Shown piece after piece: positions 4,646-5,698 of a DNA stretch of 5,698 nt; the stretch's first letter is position 1, and every line of letters starts with the position of its first letter. The DNA lies in NCBI GenBank assembly GCA_937901265.1, contig CALCHA010000410.1, positions 1 through 5,698 of the forward strand. The letters run 5' to 3'. This DNA comes from an uncultured Phycisphaerales bacterium (GTDB lineage Bacteria; Planctomycetota; Phycisphaerae; WQYP01). Below the pieces are notes generated by a model. It was not told the origin of the DNA, did not search any database, and saw only the letters and a program-made list of their open reading frames with translations. The translations under genes and the position numbers were made by a program.

Positions 4646-4894
4646 TCAAAACAACTCTTTACCCGCGCGTCCCGTGATCATTTCCTTGTGCGGGTTCCTG
4701 ATTTTGCACTGCGCGAGAAGATCAGCCAGTTTGAAGCGTTTGCGCGCTCGCACAGGCTTCAACAACAGGCCATCCTCACATGTTGACAGAGAAACCTCCG
4801 TCCCTGACTCCAGACCCATTTCGGCGGCGAGCGCTTTGGGGATTCGAACGGCTCGAGTGTTACCCCACATCTGCACCTTTGCTCGTATCGTCAT
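4646..4894 (-). CDS. mazE: MazE-family antitoxin
   Basis: MazE has an AbrB-like N-terminal DNA-binding fold that represses its operon and a C-terminal tail that blocks MazF. The 82-residue product equals E. coli MazE in length. VQMWGNTRAVRIPKAL at 7-22 is the swapped-hairpin signature, GTEVSLSTCEDGLLLKPVR completes the barrel, FKLADLLAQC follows, and the tail HKEMITGRAGKELF matches the MazE pattern H-E-N-I-x(2)-G with Phe replacing the final Trp. ATG 4894-4892 has an ideal SD, AGGAGG (4906-4901), 6 nt upstream. It precedes mazF, the usual order for this family. Confidence 0.93.
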   Translation of the reverse strand: MTIRAKVQMWGNTRAVRIPKALAAEMGLESGTEVSLSTCEDGLLLKPVRARKRFKLADLLAQCKIRNPHKEMITGRAGKELF

Positions 4895-4920
4895 GGGCCG
4901 CCTCCTGTGTGTCTACAAAG

Positions 4921-4949
4921 ATGATACGAACGGAAAACGAAAGGATCAA
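4921..4949 (-). promoter_or_regulatory. sigma70-like promoter of mazEF
   Basis: On the minus strand TTGATC (4949-4944, four of six -35 bases) and TATCAT (4926-4921, five of six -10 bases) are 17 nt apart. The -35 overlaps the lolD stop codon (4948-4946). The start would be near 4914, about 20 nt before mazE. No clear palindromic MazE operator is visible here, although autoregulation is expected for the family. Confidence 0.62.
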
Positions 4950-5668
4950 GGCGTTTGGATGCGGCCGTCGGCAAGGTGGACGGTGCGGTCGGCCAACGCG
5001 GCGACATGAGGATCGTGCGTCACCAGCAGGATCGACTGCCCTTTCTTGTGCAGGTTGATAAGGACATCGAGAATCGCCCCGCCGGTCTTCGCGTCGAGGT
5101 TGCCCGTCGGTTCGTCCGCAAGAAGCAGGGCTGGGCTGTTGATCAGCGCGCGGGCGATGGCAACGCGTTGGCGCTCGCCGCCCGAGAGTTGCGACGGGCG
5201 ATGGCGGAGCCGGGCGCTGAGGCCGAAGGAATCAAGCAGGGCAAGCGCTTCCTGTTTTCGCGGCCTTGCGCGGAGAAGGGCGAAGTAGAAGGGGGCGTCG
5301 ATCATCGCGGGAAGCAGAACGTTTTCCAGAACATTGAGCTCGGGCAACAGGTGGTAAAACTGGAAGACGAAGCCAAAATCGTGGTTGCGCAGATGCTCCC
5401 GGCCCCAGCGCCCCATGGTGGAGAGGGGCTGGCCACGGAAAAACACTTCCGCGGGCGATGAATTGCCATTCTCTGCGGCCGTCTGGTCGGGGGTGTCGAG
5501 GGCGCCGGCGATGTGCAGGAGCGTCGACTTGCCCGAGCCCGAGGCCCCCATGATCGCGACAAACTCGCCCTGGCCCACACTCAGATCGATGCCCCGCAGA
5601 ACGGGCACGCGGTCGGGGCCCATCCAGTACGCCTTGCGGATGTTCTGCAGCCGGATGAGTTCACTCAT
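4946..5668 (-). CDS. lolD: LolD/MacB-type ABC transporter ATP-binding protein
   Basis: This is the cytoplasmic ATPase of an ABC system of the LolCDE/MacB class, which in Gram-negative cells releases lipoproteins from the inner membrane or drives related mechano-transmission export. The 240-residue protein has Walker [10 protein letters not shown] (41-49), the Q-loop region [18 protein letters not shown] with Gln103, signature [14 protein letters not shown] (161-174), Walker [13 protein letters not shown] (181-192) with Glu186, and His218 in [12 protein letters not shown] is typical of LolD. A 9-10-residue insertion (about 62-73) follows GALDTP compared with E. coli LolD. ATG 5668-5666 overlaps the end of the upstream permease by 8 nt, indicating translational coupling; AAGG lies 9 nt upstream. 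Assignment to LolD rather than MacB or another paralogue is likely but not proven. Confidence 0.9.
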   Translation of the reverse strand: MSELIRLQNIRKAYWMGPDRVPVLRGIDLSVGQGEFVAIMGASGSGKSTLLHIAGALDTPDQTAAENGNSSPAEVFFRGQPLSTMGRWGREHLRNHDFGFVFQFYHLLPELNVLENVLLPAMIDAPFYFALLRARPRKQEALALLDSFGLSARLRHRPSQLSGGERQRVAIARALINSPALLLADEPTGNLDAKTGGAILDVLINLHKKGQSILLVTHDPHVAALADRTVHLADGRIQTP

Positions 5669-5698
5669 AGCGCACCGCCTTCACGGGATCCTCGGCCG
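5661..5698 (-). CDS. C-terminal end of a LolC/LolE/FtsX-type permease (partial)
   Basis: Reading leftward from the window edge, the last codons give [11 protein letters not shown] and then TGA at 5663-5661. The DPV-x-A-x-RYE ending is typical of FtsX-domain permeases of LolCDE and MacB systems, and the frame overlaps the lolD start by 8 nt as expected for such operons. It would be the membrane partner of the ATPase. Only 11 codons are visible, so the exact subfamily cannot be set. Confidence 0.8.
   Translation of the reverse strand, partial: AEDPVKAVRYE

Noticed and set aside
4955..5461. 168-codon open frame on the plus strand
   Set aside because: Antisense to lolD, whose ATPase motifs are complete; no independent signals support it.

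Overview
The window is a GC-rich bacterial chromosome segment in which every supported gene lies on the minus strand, so the biological reading order runs from high to low coordinates. The r-proteins point to the PVC superphylum, most likely a planctomycete (perhaps Phycisphaerae-like). The clues are the L2 motif NPVSHPLGGGEGR with a short basic tail after the usual end, the style of L23 and L4, and an S10 cluster with no tuf or fusA just upstream of rpsJ. This placement is inference from remembered family features, not from a search.

Layout in reading order: the last codons of an FtsX/LolC-type permease (5698-5661) overlap a LolD-type lipoprotein-export ATPase (5668-4946). A MazEF toxin-antitoxin pair follows (mazE 4894-4646, mazF 4632-4237) with its own good sigma70-like promoter. 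The head of the S10 ribosomal-protein cluster comes next: rpsJ, rplC, rplD, rplW, rplB and rpsS. The next gene in the usual order would be rplV, but only 22 bases remain after the rpsS stop and nothing can be called there.

The cluster does not look like one simple operon. rpsJ has its own promoter (4198-4169) and a structured leader of about 169 nt. It is followed 24 bases after its stop by a strong Rho-independent terminator (3651-3625). A consensus-like TTGACA-17-TAAAGT promoter (3541-3513) then starts a second unit, with a predicted leader of about 340 nt before rplC. That leader holds a 24-nt pyrimidine tract with an anti-Shine-Dalgarno-like CCUCCUU and can fold to hide the rplC ribosome binding site. 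It is a candidate autoregulatory r-protein leader in an unusual position.

Several intergenic gaps inside the cluster carry short, slightly degenerate tandem repeats with a 7- or 8-bp period. They sit directly upstream of the start codons of rplD, rplB and rpsS and directly downstream of rplC. In the rplD and rplB gaps a strong SD-like sequence lies about 74 nt from the start codon rather than next to it. No plus-strand gene, tRNA, rRNA, CRISPR array or insertion sequence is supported; the long plus-strand open frames are antisense shadows of the GC-rich r-protein genes.
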